Shown piece after piece: positions 19,568 to 31,735 of a DNA stretch of 64,000 bases. The stretch comes from Scleroderma bovista (Eukaryota; Basidiomycota; Agaricomycetes; Boletales; Sclerodermataceae), in NCBI GenBank assembly GCA_037178675.1, contig JAYMGJ010000522.1, positions 19,305-83,304 of the forward strand, given 5' to 3'. The notes beneath the pieces were generated by a model, which saw only the letters and a program-made list of their open reading frames with translations, searched no databases and was not told the origin of the DNA. How positions within the stretch are numbered: position 1 is the stretch's first letter; each line of letters opens with the position of its first letter. Position numbers and translations under genes: made by a program.

Positions 19568-22500
19568 CTACAGCACCAGCCGAGACCTCCTCTCCCTCTC
19601 TAGGGTGACAAGCTGGTCAACGACGCGATCGCGCGCGTCTTCCAGCGAAAGTCCGTCCGATGGGGTATTATCTTCGTCCTGTTCAAACACACTCGAACCT
19701 AGTGCGCGCCGTAGTTGAAGAACCAAATCCTTGGGTTGCCCACCCATAGTGCAGCGCGGCGGGCTAGGCGGTGGGGAAAGAAGAGGTATGACGGAACCAG
19801 GTGAGGAATCCTGCACACCACCGCACGTTCCGCGAGGAGGAAACACGTGCCCGTACAGAATAATGGCGGTTAACAGCGCTTGCACACCAGCGTCATCGGA
19901 GTTATGGTCTAAGAGATCCATGTCGACATCCAAGTCAACGTCATCGCCTAGCCATGCTCTCTGAAACGCGTTACAGAGCGTCGCAACGGTACCGCCAAGG
20001 CTGCATCCATATCCGATCGTCTCCCGCCACTGTTTCGCCTCCTCAACGACTGGGAACTCTTCTGATTCTCCTTTCTGTCCCTGGGTGACACGATGCACAA
20101 ACAACACCGAGGCATGAGCGCAGAGCCGGCGTCGCAGTAGCGTCGATGCAAGCACGGCAATAGGAGATAGCATGTTCACATGTTTCGACCAGGACACCGA
20201 CAACAAGGAGTCCGCAGCATCCTCAAGTTCCATTTCCTCGAATATAAGCCACTCAAACGTCAAAGCACCATGCGGATCTGGCACTACCATCCCCCGCGCA
20301 CGGCTCCACAGCCTCTCTGCACGGATTTTGGCAAACGGAAGAGGGAGAGTATATGCGAGGAGTGCGAGTGTGCACAAATCGGATGTAAGGGTCGTCGTGG
20401 GTACCATTCCAACAGAGGTACAAAGGCTTGACGAAAGGTGGCTGTACACCTGCCAGCGTAGAGTCATGGAGACCGCTGCTTCCTGAGGCCGGAGGACAAT
20501 GAGCTCCGCAAGGCGCACCCACGCCTCGTGTTGAAGGCGATATGCAGCGACACGGCTTGATCGTAGCCCAATGGCCCCACGAATAAGATTGATGACCCCG
20601 GGACTCACGTCCAACACATCGACTAACTTGTCGTATTCATCCCTTGATCCTTTCGAGACCAGTGCTTGGAGTAACGAACTGGAGTCGCTATTGGATGGCC
20701 TAGTGTGGTCCTCAGCTCGTACGGTTTCGTTCGATGAAGACCCGGAATCGGAATCCGTGTCGCTGATTTGCGGAGAGAGCGGTGGGGTCGGTAGGTCGGA
20801 CATCTCATGCTTGAGTTTGACAGCAGTACTTGTCTGATGGATAACAGAGCTGAAAGGCACTAGCTTCAGAATTCGCGATTGAGATAGTTGGCTGGGGAAG
20901 GGGATCCACGGAACAACAATCGAGACGAGGATGAGGACCGAAGCAAGCAAGTGTATCGCCTGCACAACCTCGTTCCAGGTCCAACCTAGCGCGGAGAAGG
21001 ACGAAGAAGATGTAGATGCTGCGTGCGACACATGTGATAACACTGTGCCTTCGTGTGTGTGGTGTTGCTTAGAAGGTGCTGATGTGAGCGGGGAATTAAA
21101 GAACGAGAATAGTGCGAACACGGCGAGGAGGTATTGTTGGGGCTGGACGTGTTGCGTTGTCATCTGCAGAACCGCCTGCCCTTGCAATGCTGCGCTTGGA
21201 TTGGACACCACTGGAGTACCGGATGCGGTCACCGGGGGTACCGCGTTAGGCTGGATCTTGCGTGGGCGGCCACGCTTGCGTTTTTCTGGCACAGCGCCTG
21301 GGACGAAACCTGTGGCGTCATTGACAGTGACGGGAGCGGCAGGCGCGATCTTGCGCTTCTCTTTCTTCTCCGGTAGACTTTCAACTTTGGGTTTTTTCCT
21401 CGCACGTTCTGAGCCCTCATCGTCGTCATCACCATCTTCGTCGTCACTTGCTTCTTCGACACCCACATTATTGATTTCGTCACGTTCTGGGCCACCATAC
21501 TTTTTCGTCCACTCTGATTCCCATTCTGTGAGGATATTTTCTCCACCTGAAAAACGACAGATGAGGGTTCGCAGACCTTCCTTCTCGCGCTTGAGACGCC
21601 CTTCTCTCCTCTTGAGAACTCTATATCACAGATAAATATGTGGAACAACCGACCCAGTCTTATGAAACTTACTGAATATACTCGGCAGCTTTGCCTAGTA
21701 CATTAGCCTTGCTCCCCTTGCGGGCAACTTTGACGCCGTCTATGTAGCCGCGTTCATCGACCGCGTACTCGTCGCTCTTGGAGTTGGGGTCCAAGACGCG
21801 CAGCGCAGGAACGGCGGCTTTGAGGGACTGTATGCGCGCATTGAGGTTGGTGCGATATCTTCGTTCAATTGTTGTATGGGACGTCTTTGGTCGGCCAAGG
21901 GAAGCGCTGGTAGACGGAACTGTATTGTCATTTACGCGACTGGGAGAAGAATTGGGTGATGATGCGGATGAAACAGAAAGGGAATGAGAAGGAATAGGTG
22001 GAATGGGAGACAAGGGAGCCATAGATGGTGCAAGGAAAGTAGTTTGTGGTGCGGGTATAAACGAGGCGACAGAACCTTTGATCCAAGTTTAATCCCAAGT
22101 ATAAGACCAGTATGACCACATACCCATTGTATTTGTGAGAGCATGAGAGACAACGGGTGATCCCCCGAAGCCACTTGAAGGGCTTCCAGGGGATGAACTC
22201 AGACAAGATGAACTCTCGTCTACTGAGCTTAATGATGAATCCGGTAGAAGGTCCTGGGGACGGATTGGGACCATGGAAGTAGCCTCTGTTCCGAGTTGGA
22301 TGCCCTTACTGTCGAGATAGAGCATGTTTGGGTCGACTGCGATGGCCATCGAAGGGGAGTATGTGAAATCCATGTCCATTAGGAATGAGAAGTCGAACTC
22401 AGTCGCCGAGTCTTGTGGCTTCGTATTCAAGGCGCCAGAGAGGGCGTCCCCAGAAGGCGGCTGCTGGTGATGCTGCTGTGGTACAGGCCATAGCGACGTG

Positions 22501-22670
22501 AATTGAGACCAGTCCGGTGGCGTCGCTCCCTGCGACAGTTCAGAATCGTCGGTGTCTGCAGAGTTGTTTAAAAGCATAGTCAGTGGGTCGGAGGGGTCGA
22601 GTGCAAGTGAATCTTTCTGGAGCTGTGCCTCGTCATTGTGGGCACTCTCGCCGGCGACAGCGGTCGGCAT
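19568..22670 (-). CDS. SRE1: sterol regulatory element-binding protein (bHLH, membrane-bound SREBP) with AT-hook
   Basis: SREBPs are ER-membrane transcription factors released by proteolysis under low sterol or low oxygen, and drive sterol and lipid genes. Exon 1 (ATG 22670) gives an acidic activation region (DPLTMLLNNSADTDDSEL) and a Ser/Pro-rich stretch. The exon at 22022-21669 carries the bHLH: SHTTIERRYRTNLNARIQSL with the SREBP-specific Tyr in ERRYR, then KAAVPALRVLD. The long last exon (to 19568) continues helix 2/zipper (RREGRLKREKEGL) and an acidic patch. It then has KRKRGRPRKIQP (AT-hook-like), two likely membrane segments (YLLAVFALFSFF and HLLASVLILVSIVV) separated by a Ser/His-rich luminal loop, and a C-terminal domain of about 430 residues ending ERRSRLVL. 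The order TF domain-TM-loop-TM-regulatory domain is that of SREBP. Confidence 0.9.
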
Positions 22671-22816
22671 TGTCGTCGTGGTCGTGGTCGTTTGCGATAG
22701 AAAGGCCTCTCAATCGTTCCACTTTCATTATGAGGCCACTTTGCAAGAGAAATCATATCGGGAAGCTGTTTCTCACGACAATTATTCACGCATATAGTCG
22801 ACCGCAACAGTGAGCA
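22671..22816. promoter_or_regulatory. short bidirectional promoter, SREBP / sphingolipid desaturase
   Basis: Only 146 bp lie between the ATG of SREBP (minus) and the ATG of the desaturase (plus), so both 5' leaders and core promoters must share this interval. No TATA box or sterol-response motif can be assigned with certainty. Confidence 0.6.
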
Positions 22817-24156
22817 ATGTTGTCAATAACGATGGGCGAAGAGATTGGTGAGACGCGTCGTTGAACCGCATTTTCTCTTGCTGACCCTGCCAGACTTTAG
22901 CTACTTTGGTGGGGCAGAGTCTCTCCCAGAGGACAAACGTTCTCCTCGCCGCACAGTCGTCGTCTCGCCTTCAGGAAAAGACGATAGACAGTTGCATCCA
23001 GGTCCACCCCTTGACCCTGTAGACTTTCTCTGGCTCATGACAGAGGAACCACATCGTTCCCGTCGAATGGCCATTATGAAGGCTCATCCACAAGTCACGA
23101 AGTTGATGGGACACGAACCCCTCACCAAGTACGTCGTACTGGGTGTCGTATCACTTCAGCTCTACGTCGCCATACTTCTCCGTCATACTCATCCACTCTC
23201 CTTTACGTTCCTTGCCTTTGCATACGCCCTGGGAGGAACTGCCAATCACAACCTCTTCCTTGCCATCCACGAGATTACCCACAACCTCGCATTCAAAAGC
23301 ATAAATGCGAACAAGGCACTCGCCGTGTTCGCAAATATCCCTATTGGAATACCATACTCTGCTGCATTCAAGGTTCGTTTATATTCTCCTTGTGGTGCGA
23401 ATGCAGGTCAATGCAATCCTTGAAAAGGGCTATCACTTGGAACACCACAAGCATCTAGGAGAAGACGGTATCGATACAGATCTCCCTACGAACTTGGAAC
23501 TGTTCTGTCTCAACAACGTTCTTGGGAAGACTTTCTTTGCGTGAATCGGTTCCTCTGATTGTACTACATCTTACTCACATCTGCTGCAGCACATTCCAAA
23601 TATTATTCTATGCACTTCGTCCAGGCTTTGTGCGAACACAAACCCTGACCAAATGGCATCTCATCAACCTCTCCACTCAGTTGATTTTCGACTATATCTT
23701 CGTGCGAACCTTTGGTTTGCGACCTCTCTTGTATTTGCTCTTCTCAAGTTTCTTCGCTGGAAGTCTACACCCCTGTGCCGGCCACTTCATAGCAGAGCAC
23801 TATGTCTGGGATGGCCTCAATCAAGAAACCTACAGTTATTATGGACCACTGAACATCTTAGCTTACAACGTGAGTGGAATAGTACATGTAATGATGTAAC
23901 TCACGATGCTTTCTAGGTGGGTTACCATAATGAACACCACGACTTTCCTTCTATTCCTTGGACACGTTTACCCGCCCTCCGTGCTCTCGCGCCGGAGTTC
24001 TATGATACCATTCCTTCCCACCCTAGCTGGCCAATGGTGATTATTAACTTTATCCGGGATAAAGAGGTTGGATTGTTCGCACGTGCGAAGCGACTGGAAA
24101 AGAGCAAGCGATTGAATGGGAAAATGCCAAGTACCAGTTCGAGGACGAGCAACTAA
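22817..24156 (+). CDS. DES1: sphingolipid delta-4 desaturase (dihydroceramide desaturase)
   Basis: Introduces the 4,5-trans double bond into the dihydroceramide sphingoid base in the ER membrane. ATG 22817 gives a short first exon (MLSITMGEEI), then a GTGAGA...CCAG intron into DFSYFGGAESLPEDKRSPRR. The N-terminal DES1 lipid-desaturase motif is present (DPVDFLWLMTEEPHRSRR), followed by membrane segments (YVVLGVVSLQLYVAILL; FTFLAFAYALGG). All three histidine boxes of the fatty-acid-hydroxylase/desaturase fold are intact: HEITHN (about 23266), HLEHHKHLG (about 23435) and HNEHHDFP (about 23932). Introns fall at 22848, 23373, 23545 and 23870, approximately. The C-terminus is Lys/Ser-rich and ends in SSRTSN. 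No broken frame. Confidence 0.93.
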
Positions 24157-24418
24157 GCATAACCCCTGTCTGATATTTTCATGCCAGTGGGGTGCGTAGA
24201 GCTTACTAATGGACTCTTGTATTTATCACTCTTATCTTATGAGTACTCGCAATTGGCTATGATTCCCGGCGGACAAGATAGTTCACCATTCAGAATGATG
24301 TCAATGGTGTCGTCACATTGAAATTTGTTATCGGTGGGATCGCTCCTCGCCATTTAAACCGCTGGCGCACTTGAAGAGCTCACCCGCATTCTTCTCTTCT
24401 ACCCAGCGCAGTTGTCCG

Positions 24419-25414
24419 ATGGCAAAACCTGTCAACAATAAACGTGATAACCGTGCTACCTCGTTTTGGGCGGATCCTCCTTATGTGGCTGCCCGTGTTC
24501 CTGAAACTCAGCAACACCCTCCCAGGACGGACACAGAAACCAAGATAGACCACCCCTATGTACCCAGGGCTTCGCGTGCAGCGAGTTTTGAGCAACCTAA
24601 CGGGACGGAAAAGTACTCCGACCATTATCACGAATACGTGAGTCCCTGACCACTCGTTAGGTCTGTTTGATACTGGATACCACATGTGCAGTCGGTGATG
24701 CAGCAGCATTGCCTGTATTGGGACAGAGATGGGGATGGTATCATTTGGCCCCAGGATACCTGGCTTGGATTCCGCGAGCTGGGCTTCAACGTGGTTTTTA
24801 CATTCTTGGCGGTCGTCATCATTCATTCTGCCCTGTCTCTACCTACAAGGTGCGCCTGCCTTCCATCTTCCTTTGGCAGAACGTGGGCTAATACGCACAA
24901 AGGCTTGCGGTGTCTTACTTCCCAGACCCATTTTTCCGTATCTATGTCAATTCCATACACAAGGCGAAGCACGGCTCCGACTCAGGGGTGTTTGATTCGT
25001 ACGGGAGGTTCACCCCTTCCAGGTTTGAAGACATTTGGGCCGAGGTCAGACCATCTTGTTTTGCGAGATAGGGGCTTGAGAATTTTTTTCCAGTTCGCCC
25101 GCCGCGGTGCGACGGAGGCGCCCCGCACCAAAATGACTCTCAGCGAGCTCTGGGAGTTTGTCAGCGCAAACCGTGTAGCAATGGATCCGTTTGGATGGTT
25201 CGCGAGCGTGTTTGAGTGGCTTGCGACATTCTTACTCGTCCAGCAAAAGGGCGAGGTATACAAAGACGACGTGCGCAAAATAATGGACGGCTCCCTCTTC
25301 TTCGAGATCAGAGAAGCCCGTCAAACAAAGGGCGGATGGAACAAAGGATGGGGACTCGGTGGGGACGGGTTCATCGGTGACGAAAAGGTATTCTACTTCG
25401 GATCTGGGCAGTAG
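24419..25414 (+). CDS. caleosin (lipid-droplet calcium-binding peroxygenase family)
   Basis: Caleosins bind lipid droplets, calcium and heme; several act as peroxygenases. ATG 24419 gives a hydrophilic N-terminal segment. After a GTGAGT intron comes SVMQQHCLYWDRDGDGIIW, combining the conserved heme-ligand His with an EF-hand (DRDGDGIIWPQDT). The amphipathic/hydrophobic lipid-droplet segment follows (GFNVVFTFLAVVIIHSALS). Splicing 24851-24903 (GTGCGC...ACAAAG) joins to LAVSYFPDPFFRIYVNSIH and KAKHGSDSGVFDSYGRF, holding the second conserved His. A 48-nt intron at 25038-25085 then joins RFEDIWAE to FARRGATEAPRTKM. The final exon reads TLSELWEFVSANRVAMDPFGW and DDVRKIMDGSLFFEI. Length (about 300 aa) and motif order match fungal caleosins. 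Confidence 0.9.
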
Positions 25415-25971
25415 AAAGTTTTGAAAGAGTAGACCTTGGCTATGCGCAAGTGTAATCATCAGTCCCGTTCGTTATTGAATTGTTATAACTCTTGATGGGT
25501 TGTAGTCTGTCAATCATTGGGCGTGTATGCAGCAGTGGCCACGGTGAGGAGAAACCCATAGGACCAACTCCACAGAACTTACACTACTGCAGAGAAGAAG
25601 AAGAAGCTCCGTGGAGACGTAAATGCACAACTAAGAGCCCAAGATCCCGGCGACGGAACGCGGAGCGGATTTTCAGTAAGACATATGCTACGTTACACCG
25701 TCTTAATAGCTCCTTTTACATAACTACTGTAGTATACTTGAAATGCCTCCCAGAATCCTTGCTTGACGATGGCACGATTAGAATTTAATAAGATAATGCA
25801 GGAACCAGAAAGATGACCGGTCACCGGTCACCACAGTGAACTCATCGTCAACACCATCAAACGGATTTGCGACGTCATCGAATACATCATACCCGATATA
25901 AAATGAATTCTTGATACGCTCGAACTTGTCTCGACACACGACTGCTTGCGGAGCATCACCAATTCACTGCC
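25415..25971. other. intergenic; promoter of SDR gene with a CCGGT palindrome cluster
   Basis: 557 bp without a recognisable gene. At 25814-25832 two overlapping ACCGGT-centred words occur (TGACCGGTCA followed by CCGGTCACC), about 150 bp before the dehydrogenase start. They could be a binding site for a dimeric regulator. Confidence 0.45.
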
Positions 25972-27168
25972 ATGTCCGAGAAAGGTGACATTATCACAGC
26001 GTACCCCATCGCCATCCCGGAAAAGCAGGAGCAGAAACCCCCGGGATTAGACACTCGAATCAAACGTGCGTACCCCTGAAAAACCTTGTGTTTTCATATC
26101 ACAAATATCCGGCAGCTGGTATCGAGTACGTCGAACAAGAGTACTGGCATCGTGGCAAACCACAGCTCCGAAGATACAAGGGTAGCGATAAGTCTGTCCT
26201 TGTTCAACTTTCTTAACATGCATGGTACTCATGCTGGAGCCAGGTTGATGGGAAAATATGCCATAGTCACTGGCGGAGACAGCGGAATTGGACGCGCAGC
26301 TGCACAGCTCTTCGCCATTGAAGGTCTTAAGGGCGTCACCATCTCGTATCTCCCGCAGGAAAGAGAGGATGCCAGGAAAGCGGCGGAGCAGATCGTCCTA
26401 GATGGGTGCGACGTCAACCTGGTCGAGGTTGACCTGCAAAAGGAGGAAGACTGCCGCAAACTTATCGCTTCGCACATGGCTAGGTTCAGTTGTCTGGACA
26501 TTCTCGTCAACAATGCTTCCAACCAAATGTCCGTGAAAATCATCCAAGAGCAGAGTTACTGACGTTCGAATTCTTGTTTTACAGCTTCGCCGATAAAATC
26601 GAAGACCTTGACCTCAACAACGTGCGCAGCGTCTTCGAGTCTAACATTTTGCAGATGATTGCAGTCTCGAAGTTTGCCATTCCGCACATGGAGCGTGGTG
26701 CAGCTATCGTCAATACCACCTCTGTCGTTGCCTACTCCGGAAACCCAAGACTCCGTGAGTTCATTTTCTTATATCTCACCTTTCGCGGCTTGATCGAGCA
26801 TTCGTCCAGTCGACTACGCTTCTACAAAGGGTGCGATTGTTTCTTTTACGCGCTCCCTCGCTCGACAGCTTGCTCCACGAGGCATTCGCGTCAACATGGT
26901 CGCTCCTGGGCCAGTCATGACTGCACTACAGGCATCGTCAAGGTCCGCCGAAGAGATGGCGAGCTTTGGCCTTGGCACACCCCTGCATGGACGAGCTGCG
27001 CAACCTGCAGAAATCGCTCCTGCGTTCGTGTTTTTGGCAAGTCCAGATGCAAACTGTATGACAGGACACTGCATCCACGTCAACAGTAAGTAGCTCCAGT
27101 AATCAGGGTGACGATGATGTCCATTCATGCCATAAAATCTAGATGGTAAACATCTCGGTGGATCTTAA
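25972..27168 (+). CDS. short-chain dehydrogenase/reductase (GSP39/YghA-like)
   Basis: An NAD(P)-dependent oxidoreductase of unknown substrate. ATG 25972 starts MSEKGDIITAYPIAIPEKQ, followed by the long N-terminal extension of this SDR subgroup (IEYVEQEYWHRGKPQLRRY). The Rossmann motif TGGDSGIGRAAAQLF (TGxxxGIG) is at about 26270, the NAD contact VDLQKEEDCRKLI at 26430 and NNAS at 26510. The catalytic Ser lies in VNTTSVVAYSG (26730), the YxxxK pair in VDYASTKGAIVSFTRSLA (26810), and the loop RVNMVAPGPVMT at 26890. The end is MTGHCIHVNS joined by a GTAAGT intron to NGKHLGGS and TAA at 27166-27168. All catalytic residues are present; about five exons. Confidence 0.9.
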
Positions 27169-27448
27169 AGCTTGAGGGCTAAGTATGAGCTCAGACTGAA
27201 AATATTTGGACGCCATTACCTGTAAAACTATCTATATGTATAGGCATCTTGTTTCAGGAATCGATGCTTGTATGTCGTCGCGACCAGAGAGCGCGTGCCT
27301 GACAATGATCGGTCCTCGTCAATAAGAATCGAGGTACCTTTCAAGCAAAATGATATAAAACAAAGAATAAATATGCATCTGTAAATCTTAAGTCTTGAGG
27401 TAATACATTTAAGATAACCAACGAGCCGATTAAGCCCTTCACAAATAT

Positions 27449-29474
27449 TCATGCCATAAGGTCAACAATGATAGTAATAATGCCAAGGACTGGGTAAGCA
27501 TCATGTGTATCATTGCGTGCGTTGGTTAGTGCTACTGGTCATGCCGCAATGGACTGGACATACCGATCTCTATGCCGATGAGTGCGATAACGATCTGTTC
27601 GAGACGTTCTGCGTATCTGCTGGACGATGATTCTTTAAGAAGCTGGAGCATATCTTGCAGGACCTATGTGCACCGGTTCACGGCAACGAAATGGAGAAAA
27701 AAATTGAAGGGCGGCCAGGAAAGGAAGGAAATGGACTGACTTCTAACCGGGTATTTAGCAGCTCGATGCGCTGGGGTATCTCAAGATAACTCCGCGCGGC
27801 GTCGTATAAAGGCTGTAGATCAGGATAGCTCTATGTGCCACATTAGGCAAACCAGCTATAAACGAGAATAGTATACATACCCAGAAGACTTCCTGATAAG
27901 CGAGTGCATACGCGTAAGTCAACGCATAATTGCCAAAGACAGCATAAACACGTACCGGTGAATCCAATACGGAGCCCACAGAGTTAATGTTTGTTCGAAG
28001 TATGAATAACTCTCCTGTTTTTCGCATGATTTCTGTAAAAGGGGAGTCAGGGTGAGAGCGTGCGCTACAGAGGGGAAATGACCGAGTAAATCGTGCTTTG
28101 TACCTTTGTGTGGCATAGCAATCTTGCCAGTTTCCGAAAGAATCTCAGGTATATCTTTCGTCTCTTCAACCTTGGAGGAAATTAGTGCTTCGAACTGATT
28201 GCGTTGGTGAGTATCATTGATTGGTTTTCGGCCGAAACCTTACGAGCGATATTTTGGCAGATTGGGAAAGAGCATGTGAGAGTGAGAGCTTCGTCCTAAA
28301 AATCGCTGACATGAGGATGACAAACGGAGACGCGTAAGGCGGACGTACATGTATCCCGACCCCTTTCGAAGGGTAATGACGTCGTTATATATGCTTTTAC
28401 GGTTAATGTCTGATCGGACTACACAGAAGATGTGAAAAGAATACACACCGACTATAGTTGGCATAGTAGTAGTTCAAATCTTCCATCTCTACATCTTCGG
28501 GAGCTATACATGATAATTTCAGTCTTCGTTAGGTGATACCATGAATCTTTCCACGCCTCCGCTTACCTAGTCTGTCGACTTCGAACCGTCGACTGTGTGC
28601 ACAACAGATCTAGCCATGAACGCAAAAGTAAATAGGTAGAAAAATCTTACATGGATGATAGAAATCGCCTCTCCTGCGCTTCTGTCATCCCCCATATGAC
28701 GACAGTGCCATAGCTGAACACATACACCTCAGCCTCCGTCGGTACAGCGTGGAACTTGCTCCGCTTGATCTTCTTCACGTCGCTGGGGTTGTCGTACTGG
28801 GAAGATACGCGTGGGTTCAGCTCAGGGACGCCGAGAAGGTCTCCAGTTTGGGAACTCCGTTTTGGGTTCATGTGAGCATCTGGGGAGGCAGATAACTCAT
28901 AGGAGTAAGAAGTATAGACCACTTCGTCGTCAATTATCTTTGGATCCGTACGGTATGCCTCGCGTCGCGCATGGAAGAACTTTGTCAGTTCATTTAATCG
29001 ATAAGAGCTATATAAGGAGCCTTAACGTGGTTATCCCAACGATATCCAGGAAAATGCTTACCTCGCTGTCGCGTACGCTGTAACCCTTGGTAGCGACTTT
29101 GCCTTCTTCTTGGTCAACTTCAGCGCGTCCCTCCGTGCCGTACCCTGTGGGATCTGCGATATCTGCCTCAGTCGCACTTCCGTGAATTCCTCCTCGTCGT
29201 CATCCATTTCATCCTCTTCCTCATCATCGCCATCGTCAGTTTCTACCGTCGTACTCGGGCCTTCCTCTACTTCAGAGGGGGGACGCTCAACCTTGCTCTG
29301 TTTCGATATTGGCATAGACGCTGGTGCCTGAGTCGTTGGCTGGTCGGGCAGGACTTTGAGCTTTCCTGCTACCTTCGTCGACCGGTTGGCACCACGGGTC
29401 TTTGGCTCAACCTGCTGCGCTGTGCCCACAACCGTGGGTGGAGTCGAGTTTGGTAGGATTGGTCGCGGTGTCAT
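27449..29474 (-). CDS. Rmd1/Sif2/RMND1-type DUF155 membrane protein
   Basis: The DUF155 family includes yeast Rmd1, fission-yeast Sif2 and mitochondrial RMND1 (linked to mitochondrial translation). From ATG 29474 a basic and acidic low-complexity N-terminus reads MTPRPILPNSTPP and a run of Asp/Glu (29190-29260). The family core follows: SLPRVTAYATA, then after introns VYVFSYGTVVIWGMTEAQERRFL (start of DUF155) near 28690, IYNDVITLRKGS near 28390, GELFILRTNINSVGSVLDSP near 27960, and EVFWVC near 27880. The last exons give the RIELLN/EVLQD-type helix region and a C-terminal membrane helix ending GIITIIVDLMA with the stop at 27449. I did not resolve all small exons. Which family branch (mitochondrial or other organelle) is unclear because a clear targeting peptide is not visible. 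Confidence 0.82.
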
Positions 29475-31735
29475 CTCGGCCCGTGGGTGTAAGTATGATG
29501 TCGCATCCAGCAGGTCCAGCAACGCAACAATTATTTATTTTCGGTACCAAAATAATTTATGCTTATTTTGACTTTGATGACGTCACCATCAAACACCACA
29601 GGGGTTAAACCGATGACTAGGTGGGTGGTTGGTGGCCACCAAACTCGAAGTTTACGCATTGACGGCATGGCACTAGAAGGAAAAAATAGGAGTTCTCGTT
29701 TATGGACACTCCAGCCCCAAAGAGAGGAACTGCATTAACCCTCAAATGGCTCCTTTCGTACAAGTGAACCGCTTGGCAACTTATGGGCGACTACACTAGA
29801 CCCAGGGGCATTAAAAGGGATAAGTCGTCCTTGAGAAGGATGCTGCGCAGGACAGATTTACCTTATTAGAACACAAAGACGCCTTGTTGCTATGAACGCG
29901 AAAGACGTCCTCCGCCGGGTTCATGTAAGCAGGCAGGCTTAGCCTGGATGATCAGTATGTGGCACTGAGTACTAATTGCTCAGTACTTCGACCTTGGTGC
30001 GTAACAGTTGAGTGGTCTGACAGTCTAACCCTCTTACAGTTCACCAGACAAACAATTTCCGTGACCAGCAGCTTCCGCGGACTCTGGTGATCACCACTGC
30101 GACGGGCCATCTGTATATGATCCCAACCGATCAGTCGGTAATTTGGTACGGGCAGTGATATGGTGGCACAAACCTGTACTGAACTGGATTGGCGGCATTC
30201 TGGAAGTAATTTCAGCCTGAGCATATTTCCTCCTGCCTTTCTCTTGGAGGGCGGTGTCTTCGCAGCATCGGGGGAAAATGGTGCCATAACGATCATAGCG
30301 CATCCCTTGTTTGAGTAAACCTCTGCCGTGGGTACGCCACGAAGATGCTAACGAGGCTCACGAGGGCTCACGTCCTACATCAGTGACCCTCAGGTTCCCG
30401 AAGTTCAGTGACTCATTGAACCGTTTTCCTCAGTCGCACAAATGTGTCTGTGCATGGTGAACCTGTTCATACGCATTCGTCGGAGAGATGGTCGTTGTGC
30501 GGAAGTACAAAGAGCACGCCAAGCCGCACTCCACGACTCCAAGACCAGCTTTAGCTTTTGCCCTATTATCTCGAACAGGCGTTAGCTCGCAAGTTTCCAA
30601 CCACGCCATATACAACACTGGTGTACACTACATGAAAGCAAGATGGTCAACGTTCTGCAACCTACCCGTTGCCATGGCATTGATCAGCACCGGTGAAGTG
30701 TGGACTGTAAAGGCTGAACAAGTAAGTCCCCCGACAAGTGACTCGTCCGAGGACGCCCTAACGGCCAGAAGAAACAGGCACACAGGCTGCCTAGAAGCAC
30801 CATGGGGACCATCTACGGTTTCATGATTTGTGGGAATCCACCAACGTAATGTGGGCGACTCTTGTCTTTCACTCTCTCGCTTTCTCCCTCCAGTATGCTC
30901 AAGTTAGACCAGTTTACTGTTTGATTCGTGGGTATGCACCGTTGCACTACGGGTCCCTGGTGGACATCCGCCTGCGCTCGCTGAAATTGAAGGCGTGACG
31001 TCGGGCTGCTTCCACGCCATCGTCGCAAGGAGGATCAATTCAATTCGTGACTCCGGAGCCACATCAGAATAGATCGACGTTGACCCTGTTCCCCCTTTCC
31101 CGTCGCGTGAGTATTGTCCTCCGCGGAACAATCTGAATAGACATCATTGCAAGAATAGTACGTCAGTACCATGTTTATCGTCTGCCACAGCCAACTCTCA
31201 CAGCAGCTAACATGCATGCCTCAGGCTCGGTGCCCGGTGGCCATCGGAGCATGTGGGCGACCTCAGGTATTTGGGTTGATCAGGTGTTGACGGCGACGTC
31301 CAGCATTCATTAATTTTGAGGTCCTTCGCTGTCGGCGCTGCGGTCCGATTCATTAGTACAAAGTCAGGAGGGCGTAGTCAACAAGAATGACCACGACCAT
31401 ATCAGTCATATCATGTATCAGTTTTGATGCAATGATCCAGATAACAACCAACAAACGATCAATTGCCATGATTTCAAATGCCACACCGTCGTATCAACAA
31501 TAAATTTAAATCCCTGTCCCAGAGTATACAACCACAAAGAATTATAAAAATGCAGTCTACACCGCTACGAATGTGACAGTCCCAATATATATAGAGTCCA
31601 CGTTCTGTGTACATGGCCAAGTACGTGAGTGCGAATGATCTGCACATGCGGTATCATCATGACAAAAGGGGGAAATGAGGGCTCTGCCCCCAATGCAAAT
31701 GGTCCAGATTCGAGAACGAGATGTGATCGCGATCA
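29475..31735. other. 2.3-kb gene-poor intergenic stretch
   Basis: No frame shows recognised similarity or convincing codon structure. The 3' end, adjacent to the WOPR gene stop, is AT-rich (31380-31560). It may hold 3' and promoter sequences or decayed elements. Confidence 0.5.

Noticed and set aside
19731..21635. Long plus-strand open frames opposite SREBP
   Set aside because: They are shadows of a GC-rich minus-strand coding exon and have low-complexity composition with no motif.
12566..27168. Secondary-metabolite or lipid biosynthetic cluster
   Set aside because: Genes are functionally mixed (kinase, Nudix, transporter-free, no core synthase), so adjacency alone does not support a cluster.
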